Shown: positions 22,511 to 33,434 of the stretch, piece after piece
Position numbering within the stretch: the stretch's first letter is position 1
How the letters are laid out: each line of letters begins with the position of its first letter
NCBI GenBank assembly: GCA_020747065.1
Contig: JAGMVK010000011.1
Coordinates: 1,116,001-1,180,000, forward strand
Origin: Cadophora sp. MPI-SDFR-AT-0126
Taxonomy: Eukaryota; Ascomycota; Leotiomycetes; Helotiales; Ploettnerulaceae
Length of the DNA stretch: 64,000 bases
Direction of reading: 5' to 3'
Position numbers and translations under genes: made by a program
The notes under the pieces: generated by a model
The model's database searches: none
Told to the model about the DNA's origin: nothing
Seen by the model: the letters and a program-made list of their open reading frames with translations, nothing else

Positions 22511-25286
22511 ATGGCACAAAATGGAATCTTCCCACGTTCGCCAAATTATACAGAAGATGTCCCTCAGTGGGTATCGACTGGCCCATCAAGCTTCTGGCCA
22601 GGAACAACAGATATCACAGGCAAGTGCTTTCATCCTGAAAATTGGAACGAGGGACGCGGCTGCTGACTTTTGACACTAGGATCAGACGATGGTCGAATTG
22701 ACATTGACATTGACACACACCTCAGCGGCAAACTGTCCCAACTGCTTTCCAGGTCGACAGACGAACCAGCATTCCAAGACACTAGCCGCGACAGTGGAAA
22801 GAAATGGGAGATAAAGCTGAACATAGTAATACAGGTAGTTGGCAGCAGAGGAGACGTCCAGCCGTTCGTGGCTCTTGGAAACGAACTGCAGAAATATGGC
22901 CACCGGGTACGACTGGCGACACATGCCGTCTTTGAAGATTTCGTGAAGAAATCGAACCTCGAATTCTACCCCATTGGAGGCGATCCCGCTGAGTTGATGG
23001 CGTACATGGTGAAGAATCCTGGGTTGATACCCACGATGAGCAGTCTGAAAGCGGGCGACATTCCCCGCAAGAGAGCAATGATCACGGAAATCTTGGATGG
23101 ATGTTGGAAGTCTTGCATACAGTCGGATCCCAAAAATGGATCTCCATTTGTAGCGGATGCGATCATTGCCAACCCACCTAGCTTCGGACATCTTCACTGT
23201 GCGCAGGCTTTGGGAATTCCAGTGCATCTCATGTTCACCATGCCGTGGAGCGGTACCAGAGCATTTCCACATCCGCTTGCAAATTTGAAGTATCGTGGGA
23301 ACGATCCAAAACTCGCAAACTACCTGTCGTACAATGTGGTAGAGTTCTTGACATGGCAAGGGTATGGTAGCCTCTTGATATGCGTCGCTGGAAGCTAAAG
23401 AGACTAATTCCAGTGCTTAGGATAGGAGATTTGGTCAATAAATGGAGGCGAGAGACGCTGGAACTGGAGCCAGTACCAGCGGCAGAGGGACCATACCTCG
23501 CAAAGACACTCAAAATTCCTTTCACATACTGTTGGTCTCCAGCACTCGTTCCTAAACCCGCAGACTGGCACTCCCACATTAGTAAGTCGCATCTCTTTCT
23601 GAAAGGTAAGTTTTTGGCTGACCGTGCCAGATGTATGCGGATTCTTCTTCCGTGATCCACCAGACTACAAACCGCCAGATGATCTCAGAGACTTTCTTGC
23701 CGCGGGGCCCCAGCCAATTTATATCGGCTTTGGAAGTATAGTCATAGACAATCCCGAGAATATGACCGCGATTATAATTGCCGCTATCAAACGTACGGGA
23801 GTTCGGGCAATCATCTCTCGTGGTTGGAGTAAATTGGATGGAGAAAGACTGCCGAATGTGTTGTACCTGGGCGACTGTCCGCACGAGTGGCTTTTCCAAC
23901 ATGTATCTGCTGTGATTCATCATGGAGGTGCGGGAACCACGGCGTGTGGTCTGTTGAATGGAAAACCAACGACAATTATTCCTTTCTTCGGAGAGTATGA
24001 ACATCGTCTTAGCCAGAGTTGAAAAAGTGCTGACATGTGTAAGCCAACCGTTTTGGGGCAACATGGTAGCAGCTGCCGGAGCTGGACCACCACCGATTCA
24101 CCACTCCTCTCTACAGTCTCGTAACCTCGCAGATGCAATTGTCTTTTGTCTCACTGCCGAAGCAGCCCATGCTGCTAGATTAATTTCCGAGAAAATGAAA
24201 ACAGAAGATGGATTAAAAGCGGCTGTGGAGTCCTTCCATGCGAATCTTCCTCGTGAAGGCATGGAGTGCGACTTTCTTGTTGACCAACCTGCTGTCTGGA
24301 GATGCAAGCGAGGGAAGCGAAGTGTGAAAATGTCCAAGCCAGCGGCCGCGATCTTAATGAGGGACTCCACACGCCTGGATCAAAAGTTGATGAAAATGTT
24401 TGTATACCACCTCCTGAATATAAGACAGTGCTGAAAATTGTTTCGCAGCCACCATACAAAACTTATGGTGATCGAAAATGAACGGTGGGAGCCGTTTACA
24501 GCAATATCATCTGCATCCGTGGCCGCAGTGACTGATATGGCAGATGCCGCAGCGGGGATTGTCCGCGAGCCAATTAAGGAATATAAGCGTGGACGAGTCG
24601 AGCGACAACCGCACTTGGAACTGTCCCCTGAAGATGCACAATTGAAGTCAAGCTCTGAAGCGACACTGAGAACGAGCAGAACCGTCCATAATCTTGATAC
24701 AGGGGAGATGCTGGATATCCTAGACCTTCCGTCAGACACACCAATTCTCGCCGATAAAAAGAGCCACTCTGCTGGTGACATAGCTGCTGCATCTATCAAT
24801 AGTCTTGGAAAAGTGGTCGTCAGCTACTCCAAAGGCATCCTGGTCGACATCCCTCTCGCAGCAACCGAAGGCATGCGAGCTGTTCCACGATTGTACGGCG
24901 GTGAAGTCAAGGACCACGATCCCATCACAGGCTGGAATAGCGGAACATCTGTAGCTGGAAAGATGTTCGTGAGAGGGATCTATGAAGGCTTCACCGACAT
25001 ATTTGTGGAGACCTACAAAGGTAAGGAGGCGGAAGGTGCTTTGGGTGTCGCCAAAGGGCTTGGCAAGGGACTGCTCAGTGTGACTATGAAGACAGGAGCT
25101 GCTACTGTAGGACTGGTAGCTTATCCCAGTCAGGGAATATATAGAAGTATTCGGACGGCGGTGAAAAGCAAGACGCGGAAATCGATCGAGGAGGCTAGAA
25201 TTCTGGAGGGAGAGTGGATGTTGAAGAATGGAGAGTGGGGGAACTATGCGCATATCGTGGCTGATTTCGAGAATGTTAAAGCTTGA
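22511..25286 (+). CDS. sterol/UDP-glucose glycosyltransferase (GT28-like)
   Basis: Glycosyltransferase of the UDP-glucose:sterol 3-beta-glucosyltransferase type, expected to be cytosolic and membrane-associated. Model: join(22511..22619,22680..23361,23421..23581,23631..23994,24044..24385,24449..25286), 831 aa with consistent phases. The N-domain opens with VVGSRGDVQPFVALGNELQKYGH, the GT28 start. The C-domain has YIGFGSIVI and the nucleotide-sugar signature HHGGAGTTACGLLNGKPTTI followed, across an intron, by FFGDQPFWG. The last 280 residues are a separate glycine-rich region (GVAKGLGKGLLSVTMKTG, VGLVAYPSQGIYRSI) often seen in fungal members. It lacks the GRAM/PH domains of Atg26, so it is a shorter paralogue type. 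Intron 1 has a GC donor. The donor of intron 5 (GTTGAT) is weak and chosen because it restores frame. Confidence 0.88.
22620..22679 (+). other. GC-AG intron
   Basis: This 60-nt intron has donor CAG|GCAAGT, a near-perfect U1 match except for C in place of T. It has a CTGAC branch-like sequence and acceptor ACTAG. Splicing joins ATCACAG to GATCAG in frame. Confidence 0.7.
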
Positions 25287-25651
25287 TGCAAAGCTGTAAG
25301 CAATCTTCGTTGCTGAGTAATTGTGATTGAAAAGATGAAAGATCGTCGCTTCCGAAGATTAAGATGTTGGAAATGGTAGGAAGGAGCTAGTCACGCCAAG
25401 AACTCGCTTACTCGAGACGAGGCTTGTTTGCGACCAGCTCAATCGACAAAATAAACAACATGAATCGCGTATCGTCATCCTATGAACTGTTCTATGTTAC
25501 TAATATCGAATACTTGCTGGGTGAAAGAAACACTGCGCAGCCCACCTCTTAACTTGATCACTGCTCCTGCTGTTCCATATTGAACAACGCAGGACAGAAA
25601 AGACCGGTCAGATCAAGACTTACACTCGCAGATGGTATTCGAGACCCCAGA
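25287..25651. other. intergenic
   Basis: The glycosyltransferase 3' UTR is followed by the 5' flank of the 2EXR-type gene. A frame without ATG (25580-25651) runs into the latter gene; an upstream exon cannot be excluded. Confidence 0.35.
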
Positions 25652-26818
25652 ATGGGATCCAACATATCGCGTCTGCTTGGCCTTTCTAGTGGAACATCCA
25701 CCACCCACAATGATGGCCCCCTCGACGCATCCTGTGCATATTCTGCCCTACTTACCTCTCTGTCGCCTGCTGCCAGCCCCGCGATGCAACCTCCACCATT
25801 CTTCGCCTCTGTTTCAACACGGTCGCCCTCGGCGCAGGCCTTTGCGGGGTTTGCTAGATTCCCAACAGAGTAAGCCCCACTCTGGCATTGATCATGTTCC
25901 AGGAACTGGTAGAGCATGTTCTCGAGATCATGAACTTTTCTGGGATATCAGGTTTGTGCTAACATTTTAGCAGGATTCGATTGATGGTCTGGGAATTGGT
26001 TCTTCCTGGAGAACGCGTCGTCCGGATCGAAAGATTTGCAAACACGAGTCACCATCACAATCCGTGCGAGTCTTGCCGCTGCATCGGGTCCAGAGCTCGC
26101 GTACCAACTCTGATGCATGTCAATCATGAGACCCGACATCTCGCTCTAAAGTCGTACACGGTTACCTTTAAAAACAGACTCTTCAAGCCAACATATTTCA
26201 ACCCAGATCTCGACATATTGTTCTTTGCAAGTGTCGATGCCTTTGCCATATTCGCCGAGCCAGTCGAATTACCACACACACTCTTTCCCTTCGCCTCTTC
26301 TTCCTATAACGAAGATTATACTAGTCCCGGCTCCCTCAGGCTTAACTTCAGAACAGTCCCTAGACGATGGATCGACAAGGAGCGCTTCGAAGAGAAGATA
26401 CGGTATATGGCATTTGGACGCAGCAACCGTCTTCCATGTCATACTCTCACAGGCGAAACACCATGGGAGGAAATTTCTAATAAAGAGATGCTACAAATGC
26501 TTGGGGCGTATGGAAACCTGACAACACTTTTCATCGAAAGTGTATATCTGGAAGATTCTGGTCTCCACCCTACACCCCCACCGTTGCCGGATCAAGTTCT
26601 GGAAAGGCAGCTCGGTAAATTATGGAAGTTAACAAGATATCGGGATCTCGACTCCCCAAAAATTGTTGTTATTGGGCCGACGAGCATGGTATGTCAGGTT
26701 ACACTCTTCCATATCTATTAAATATATCGACTGATCTTATAAACAGAAGCAAATGCGATTCCGGGCGCGGGAAGCTCGACTATGGTCATGGGCAAAGCTT
26801 GCAGAGCACCGACCATGA
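25652..26818 (+). CDS. 2EXR-domain protein
   Basis: Protein of the fungal 2EXR group (named for a conserved E-x-R type motif), function unknown. Model: join(25652..25869,25974..26688,26747..26818), 334 aa. Joining exon 1 (FARFPTE) to exon 2 (IRLMVWELVLPGERVVRIE) rebuilds the hallmark of the group: a short hydrophobic stretch, PxE-IR-x-MVWEL and PGxRVVxI. The strand pattern LMHVNHETRHLALKSYTVTF follows, as in relatives. The first intron is 104 nt, longer than its neighbours; other splices inside it are possible. The third exon adds 23 residues rich in Arg and Trp. The start is the first ATG in frame, and a Ser/Ala/Pro-rich leader precedes the domain. Confidence 0.75.
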
Positions 26819-27887
26819 TCCTGCTCAGGGTAGCACGGCACCGAAGCAAAAATTGGCGTCAGCCGGAGGATAAGAATGCGTACCATATTTAACGTAGATG
26901 GGAAGTCTGAATCAATGAATCGCCCATACGTTGTCCCTGCGATTTCTGGGAAATGCTTGTTCGAGTAGAATGCAAACATGGTATATCCTTACCGTATCAT
27001 CAAGAAGATTTGTGGCATCGCACGGGGAATACGTATTCCGCAGTCAAGTCAGTGGGCTCAAAAGTCAAGTTCTTATGCTGTGTCTCTTGGTGGGTGTTTC
27101 CATCCTCATCTGAGAAGGTACACTGGTACAGCACACTGTCACTAGCGATGAGCTTCAGGCCCGCACTAGCTATGACTGCAAGCCAAGATTGCAATGTTCT
27201 TCAGGAGGGGTTCATAGTCTCCCAAGTATAATGGCGGACATTTAATCTTATACTTCCTGTTTGTTTGCTTCCCGGCGCCTCACATACGCTCTTCACTTGG
27301 TAGGCTCAGGGGAGCTACCTGATATCTGTCAGTCACAGTATTTTTGATGCAGAAGGCAATGTCCACGAAATTAGCGGAGTGGACTTCCTTTCGCGCACGT
27401 TCCCCTCCTTTGGTGCTCCTACTAAGTGGCTACAAATACCGTGAATATTCAAGGAACTGAATAGTTCAAACGTGCATTTTCGAACCTATTCCTGATCAGC
27501 TGAGGCTCTGAAGGCCCTTCTGGTAGAGTACGCAGACTCTTCGATTGTTTGTGGTCCCAGTCTTTGGGCAACCAGTTAGATTCTTGGCAGTTGCATTTAC
27601 CCCGCCAAACTACAACCACAAAGGTCTCAGGATCTCGGACTAAAATTATTGCGAATGAGATTATCTCGCAGGAATCACTTTATTTCACACTATCTGAGAG
27701 GTACAAAGAATATCAAGTATTTGAAATTTACTGGACAATACGGTCTCCTCTCTGTATTTGGCTAATTAATTTAGCCGGACCGAAAGAGGGGTCATGCATT
27801 TGCGCAGGTGAGGACTATGAGATAATTTTACAGCCCTGTATCATGGTCCTCAAATGCAACCCCAAGGGAGCAGAAGAATCAACCATC
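26819..27887. other. intergenic, GH43 promoter side
   Basis: No gene is seen in this 1.07-kb stretch. It includes the palindromic XlnR-like site listed separately, close to the GH43 start. Confidence 0.45.
27760..27776. promoter_or_regulatory. XlnR/Xyr1-like inverted repeat
   Basis: GGCTAA at 27760-27765 and its inverse TTAGCC at 27771-27776, five bases apart, form a 17-bp near-perfect inverted repeat 111 bp upstream of the GH43 ATG. GGCTAA is the core site known for the xylanolytic regulator XlnR/Xyr1, and inverted pairs are known to bind it. Function here is inferred. Confidence 0.55.
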
Positions 27888-29514
27888 ATGCCTTCGACTG
27901 ACATAAACCCTATCATACCTGGCTTCTCACCCGATCCGTCAATTGTTCAGATTAATGGCACGTTCTTTCTCGTGAATTCCACTTTTCATCTATTCCCAGG
28001 TCTACCGATTTATGCTTCCAAAGACCTCATATCTTGGAAACACATAGGTCAGTAATTCTCTCCTCGAGTGGCAATGTTCACTGACAGGTTCTTCAGGAAA
28101 TGCGTTCAACAGACAAGAGCAACTGAGCCTTGCCAAGTCAGGAACCACCATTTGGCCCAGAGATGATTCTCCTGGCGGTACTGGGGACTGTATGCTCGCT
28201 ACCGGAGGACTCTATGCTCCCACCATTCGCCACAGAGACGGGATTACCTACATTGTCTGTACAAACATCCTGCAGCCTCTCTTCGACGTCAAAGAGAATT
28301 TCGTCATTTCAACAACGGATATCTGGTCGAATAAGTGGAGTCAACCTGTTTACTTCGACTTCGACGGCATCGACCCGAGTATCTTCTTCGATGATGATGG
28401 CCGTTCTTATATCCAAGGATCTGCTGCTCCTGGTCCCATGACGAAGATCAATTTGTTTGAAGTCGACCTCAAAAATGGTGAGAAATTGACTGAGGAGAAG
28501 ACGATATGGGAAGGTACTGGTGGTATTTATCCGGAAGGACCTCATGTGTACAAGAAAGATGGTTGGTACTACGTAATGATCTCTGAGGGTGGCACTCACG
28601 AGAACCACATGATCACGGTCGCGAGATCGAAGGATCTCTGGGGTCCCTACGATGCTTTTGAGAAAAATCCTATTCTCACAGCCCGAGGAACTGATGAGTA
28701 CATCCGGTATACGGGTCACTGCGACATGTTTCAACATCAGAATGGGAACTGGTGGGGCGTTTGTCTGGGAGTTAGAAAAGAGAAGTCGACGGGGAGTTAT
28801 ATCATGGGAAGGGAAACGTTCCTCACAACTGGAAAGTGGGATGAAGGCGAGTGGCCAAGCCTGGACAAGGTCAAGACAAATCCTGTTCTCGAAGATGGAA
28901 CTGCTATGGTGCGGGCTGGGGGCACTGCTCGTCTCACTGCCGAGCCTCTGGTTGACTTCGTCTACATTCGAGATGCAAATCTCGATCATCATAGATTCTC
29001 CGATGACACGAAAACGATCACTCTCACTGCAAGCAGTGCGGACATGTCACAGTGGAAAGAACCAGTATCATTCGTCGGCAAACGTCAGCGTGAGCTTGAG
29101 GGCGTGTCTAGCGTATCTATGGATGTTGTTATTGCCCCAGACAGTTCCCATCTCAAAGCAGGACTGGCGTACTACAAAGACGAGCACCGCTTTGTCAAAC
29201 TTTTCTACAATTATGCTGCGACCTCGATCGTCATCGAGGTTGTCAATAAGGCCAAAGATATCTCTCGGACTTCAAAGATAGATTTGCACCTAAAGGAGAA
29301 GGATACCATTGATTTCCGTGTCAAGTACACCGAGACGAAGTTCTTGTTCTCGTACAGGATTGGAGAAGATGAGCAGGTGGCGTGGAATTCTCTCTCTTCA
29401 GTTGATGCTCTCGACATGACTGGGCCGGACTTCGTTGGTCCTGTGGTTGGCATCTTCGCTACGTCTCAGGTACCAGACGTGCAGGTGCCATTCCATAATC
29501 TGGAAATACAGTAG
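27888..29514 (+). CDS. GH43 beta-xylosidase/arabinofuranosidase
   Basis: Glycoside hydrolase of family 43 (five-bladed propeller) that trims xylo- or arabino-oligosaccharides. Model: join(27888..28047,28097..29514), 525 aa, one 49-nt intron with donor GTCAGT. The catalytic base Asp lies in NPIIPGFSPDPSIV (residue 16). The pKa-modulating Asp lies in FDGIDPSIFFDDDG. The catalytic acid Glu lies in GIYPEGPHVYKKDGWYY. A beta-sandwich C-terminal domain of about 190 residues, as in GH43 beta-xylosidases, starts near VDFVYIRDANLDHHRF. There is no signal peptide from any in-frame ATG, so the enzyme is probably intracellular and acts on imported oligosaccharides. That fits the same-strand oligosaccharide-type permease downstream and the XlnR-like site upstream. 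Xylosidase versus arabinofuranosidase cannot be settled from sequence. Confidence 0.93.
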
Positions 29515-30434
29515 TCTGAGTTGTACTCCTAGAATAAGATCTTGGCTACCCCAATTTCTGAACAAGCAAAACTTCTCTCAGTACATGCCTTTGGTTGTTT
29601 CATGGATGCTACATAGCATGCGACAAGGGCGTCAACGGAAAATTGAATCATTGTACTGACGAAAAGCTCGAGAGCCCCCCTCATCTCTCCCCTTGCCTCT
29701 TCAACGGTAGCGCCAGCGGTAGTGCCACAAAATTCTGTCTCAAGTTCCTAAATGAAGCTCAAGATAAACAGATGAGCGATATCGTGTGGTGTCGTGCTTC
29801 CAACTGCACGTTGGAGATCAGGCTAAATGCAGGCTAAACGGTAGCTAAAAGCGCTCCTATCAATATTCACCCAAGGCACCATGCATGTCTACAAAAGTAG
29901 GAATAGATCGATTGCACTGTTAGCGAAGGGCGACTTCTGCATGTGTTGACGGAGGTACTTAGGGCGCCGGGAGCCGAGGACCGGTTGTCCTCAATCAAGG
30001 GCAACTAGTGACCTACATATTCAGGATGCAGACATGACCTCTCCCATTCTCGACATCTGAGCTAAGGTAAGACTTCGAATTATCCGGAACTTGGTCCAAT
30101 CGTTTGACTGTGGATAATTTTTTTTCACAACAAGACCCAGGGATGATGCAGCTTTGGAGGAAAGGAAGGGCTTAGCGAGCTATCCCAATCCCCATACCCC
30201 TCTTCCCCAGGAATATCAGATGCGATTGTAGCCAATCGTGAAAATCATGCACGCATATCAATCACCAAGCACACATGCACCAACATGCCAGATATAACCG
30301 AAACAGGTTGATGGAAACTTATAAAGCTTTATAGTTGACCCAGACAAGTTTGAAAACAAGCTCATGGTCGCTTCTTTCTTCACCTCCAAAATTGGTTATT
30401 GTCAATTGATTATTAGAAGAATACTGCACTCTCC
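29515..30434. other. intergenic between GH43 and permease
   Basis: This holds the 3' UTR of GH43 and the permease promoter. The notable content is the GGCTAAA direct repeat listed next. Confidence 0.45.
29821..29847 (+). promoter_or_regulatory. tandem XlnR-like GGCTAAA sites
   Basis: GGCTAAA occurs twice, at 29821-29827 and 29832-29838, 11 bp apart. A third near copy (AGCTAAA) follows in the same orientation at about 29843. The 7-mer is the classical XlnR recognition sequence. The repeat is about 600 bp upstream of the permease ATG. Confidence 0.5.
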
Positions 30435-32140
30435 ATGGCATTCCTTCCCAAACTCCCTCAGGCTCGCCAAAATGAGGCCCTGAAACCAGTAAAGCCACCC
30501 AAAGGACACTTCTTCTTTGCCGGCCGAACCTTTCCTCGCGTCAAGTGGTACAAGGACACCAACCTCCGCCGACTTTACATGTACATCGTTGTTCTCATTC
30601 TGACCAACACCGCCAACGGTTTCGATGGATCCATGATGAACGGTCTGCAAGCTCTCTCCTACTGGCAGGAGTACTTCCACCACCCCAAAGGCTCAACACT
30701 CGGCCTCTTCAACGCATCCATGAGTCTAGGCTCGCTTATCGGCTTGTTCTTTATTCCGTTCTTGGTCGACAGATTTGGTCGGAAGTGTGGTGTCATTTTG
30801 GGATGTTGCATCATGTTACTTGCTGTAGGCATCCAGACTGGTGCTCGTAATTTCGGGATGTTCGTTGCTGCGAGACTGATGCTTGGGTTGGGAGACTCGA
30901 TTGTTCTTGGATCGGCGCCGTTGCTTATTGCTGAGATTGCACATCCGCAAGATCGGGCGATTCTTGTGACCTTGAGTGGGGCTTCGTATCACTCTGGAGC
31001 TTTCATTGCTTCGTGGGTTACTTATGGTACTCTGCAAATTCAAGTAAGCCACAGGACTAGTTCGTGATGAAATTACACGGGGTGTGCTAACTTTGATTTA
31101 GAGCGACTGGTCGTGGAGACTCCCTAGCCTCCTCCAATCCATCTGCTCTCTCATCATTCTCGTCCTGATGTGGTGGATCCCAGAAAGTCCCAGATATCTC
31201 ATTAGCAAGGATCAGCCAGAGAAAGCCCTCGATATTCTTGCCCATTACCACGCAAGCGACAACCGTGAGGATGAATTCGTCCAGCTCGAATTCTCAGAGA
31301 TCAGAACAGCAATCACCTTGGATAAGGAAGCCGAAGCAAACTCTTGGTTGGATCTCGTGCGCACCAAAGGCAACCGCAAGAGGATAGGTATCATTACCGC
31401 CATCGCTTTCTTCTCGCAGTGGTCTGGTAATGGACTGATGTCGTATTATCTGTCCGCTGTCATGAACAACATGGGGATTACAGATGCAAAGACACAGCTT
31501 GGCATCAACGGCGGTCTGAAATCCTGGGCGCTGATCGTGAATATCTTCATGTCTTTCCAGGTTGACAGGATTGGAAGACGGTCCAGTTACCTCATTTCAA
31601 CCATCGGCACTCTCTTCGCCTTTACCATCTGGACGATTATCTCAGCGAGATACGCGATCTCACCTGCCAACGGCCTTGGTGGTGCTTTTGTATTCATGAT
31701 CTTTGTCTACGGCACTTTCTATGACTTCAAGTAGGTGTTCTGTCCAATTCTCCGGATGATCTTTACTTACTTCCTCTTCAAGATCTGGTCTTCTAGCCTC
31801 ATACTCGACTGAGATCCTACCCTATGGAATCCGCGCAAAGGGATTTACGTGGCTGAACTTCTGCGTGTCCGCCGCACTCTTCTTCAACCAATATGTGAAT
31901 GCCATAGCATTGGAAGCACTTGCTTGGAAGTATTACATCTTCTACTGCGTGTTCCTCCTCTTTGAAGTCTTTATCATCTACTTCTTCATCGTGGAGACTA
32001 GATATACTCCACTTGAGGAGATTGCTAAGTTCTTTGATGGGGAGAGTGCGATTGATATTGCAGAGATTGCGAATGCCGAGATGAAGGATTTGAAGGTCGG
32101 CAATGATGAGGCGACTGTGCAAGAGGTGGAGCGTGCCTGA
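30435..32140 (+). CDS. MFS oligosaccharide/lactose-type permease
   Basis: Plasma-membrane sugar-porter family permease. Model: join(30435..31043,31102..31730,31783..32140), 531 aa, introns of 58 and 52 nt. The N-terminus has a cytosolic leader, then helix 1 with NTANGFDGSMMNGLQALSYWQ, the form typical of lactose, cellodextrin and maltoside permeases rather than monosaccharide porters. DRFGRKCG follows helix 2, RLMLGLGDSIV lies in helix 4, WWIPESPRYLIS follows helix 6, DRIGRRSSYL follows helix 8, and VETRYTPLEEIAKFFDG ends helix 12. The second donor is GTAGGT. Position between GH43 and a polysaccharide esterase, with XlnR-like motifs upstream, suggests uptake of xylo-oligosaccharides; the substrate is inference. 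Confidence 0.92.
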
Positions 32141-32314
32141 GCAGAGCAGCTGCATTGCTGGCCAAAGTAGACAGAGTCGGGCCACGCGAGAGAGAGCGGA
32201 GGAATCGACTCCGGGAACACGACGGCTCAAACTCTTCTGAAAAGCATTATGAATTTGCATTTGATTAAAATGATGTCTATCCTCATTTCTGGTGATTAAA
32301 TTAAATCAATGGAC

Positions 32315-33434
32315 TTAGAGCAATAGGCATAATCCTGCGACGGCGAAGTATGAAGCAAGATGACTGTGCCATGGACCACCACCAGAATCTGCGGCATTTG
32401 TCACTGTTTGAGAAGCCACAGCCACTGAAGGGACTGAGACTTTTGTAGGCGTTGCGAGAGCCGGCACGTTTGAGAATAACGAAGAGCTCGTGGATATCGA
32501 AAAGGCTGTCGGTATGGACAAGTTCATCGCTGTCGTAGTGGTATATAATGAACTCGTCAATGTGAAAGCGCTTGAAGAGCTTGACGCCGCCATAGTCCTC
32601 GTGGACTCAAAGAAACCCGCACCTGTGGAAGAGAACACACTTGCTGGGCCCACGACTCCGAAAGGGCCTAATCCACCCACAGGCGGTGTGAGCCACCCTG
32701 TTGAGACCGCATTTTGAATGCCTTGATACCATGCATCTGCCATCTTCGCATAGCCAACATCATTAGGATGTAAATTATCCTTCAAGTCGGCCCGCGTGAC
32801 GAATTTTGGCATATCCACAACTAGAACCTTAACACCATTTTGCTCTCGGTTGGCAGCAATACTGACCACACTGGGGTTGAATGCCTTAACACGAGCCTCG
32901 ACATCGGCAGTTCCAGCAGGTGTGAGCTGAGCCAGAAGAATCACGGCATCAGGACAAGCGATGGAACACATGTCGACAAGATTGGCTAGTCTCTGTGGAG
33001 CACCTAAGGAGAGATTTAGATTCATATCGTTGGTACCAGCCATGAGGAGAATAAGGTTCGGCCGTAATGCAAGACTGTTGATCGAGAAGGCAGAGATTTG
33101 TGTGATTGTTGCACCTGGATGGCCTTCGTTATGGTTGTCGGTCATATTGCCGGACCGAACGGAACCAATGTATTGAGCGGTGCCATTAGCAGTGATTTGG
33201 TCAAGCAAATGCTTGCGGTAGCCGTTTCCGTCGGTACTCAGATATCCGTAGGTAATCGAGTTCCCTAGTGGTAGGATTTTTAGGGGTACAGTTTGGCCCA
33301 CTGGGCCGTTGAGAAGAGTGGCATTAGAGTCGATCGCAAGACTTGACGTCGCTACAATAGGTGGGCAGGAAGAACAGGCTTTCGTAGAAGAGTTGTTTTT
33401 ACTCACCACTAACCAAGAGAAGTATATGTGCCAT
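32315..33434 (-). CDS. GPI-anchored CE3-like SGNH esterase
   Basis: Surface esterase of the SGNH fold, closest in motif to carbohydrate esterase family 3 (acetyl xylan esterase). Model: complement(join(32315..33351,33407..33434)), 354 aa. A 28-nt first exon encodes the start of a short signal peptide (MAHILLLVS). Catalytic blocks: ILPLGNSITYG (Ser near residue 41, with Asn where most relatives have Asp), HNEGHPGATI, LLMAGTNDMN, and DNLHPNDVGYAKMADAW with the Asp-His pair. A Ser/Thr-rich stalk of about 110 residues follows, then a hydrophobic C-terminus (YFAVAGLCLLL), as for GPI attachment. It is convergent with the permease (174 bp between stops). De-acetylation of xylan outside the cell would complement uptake and GH43 hydrolysis. 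The GNSI variant may change activity. Confidence 0.87.
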
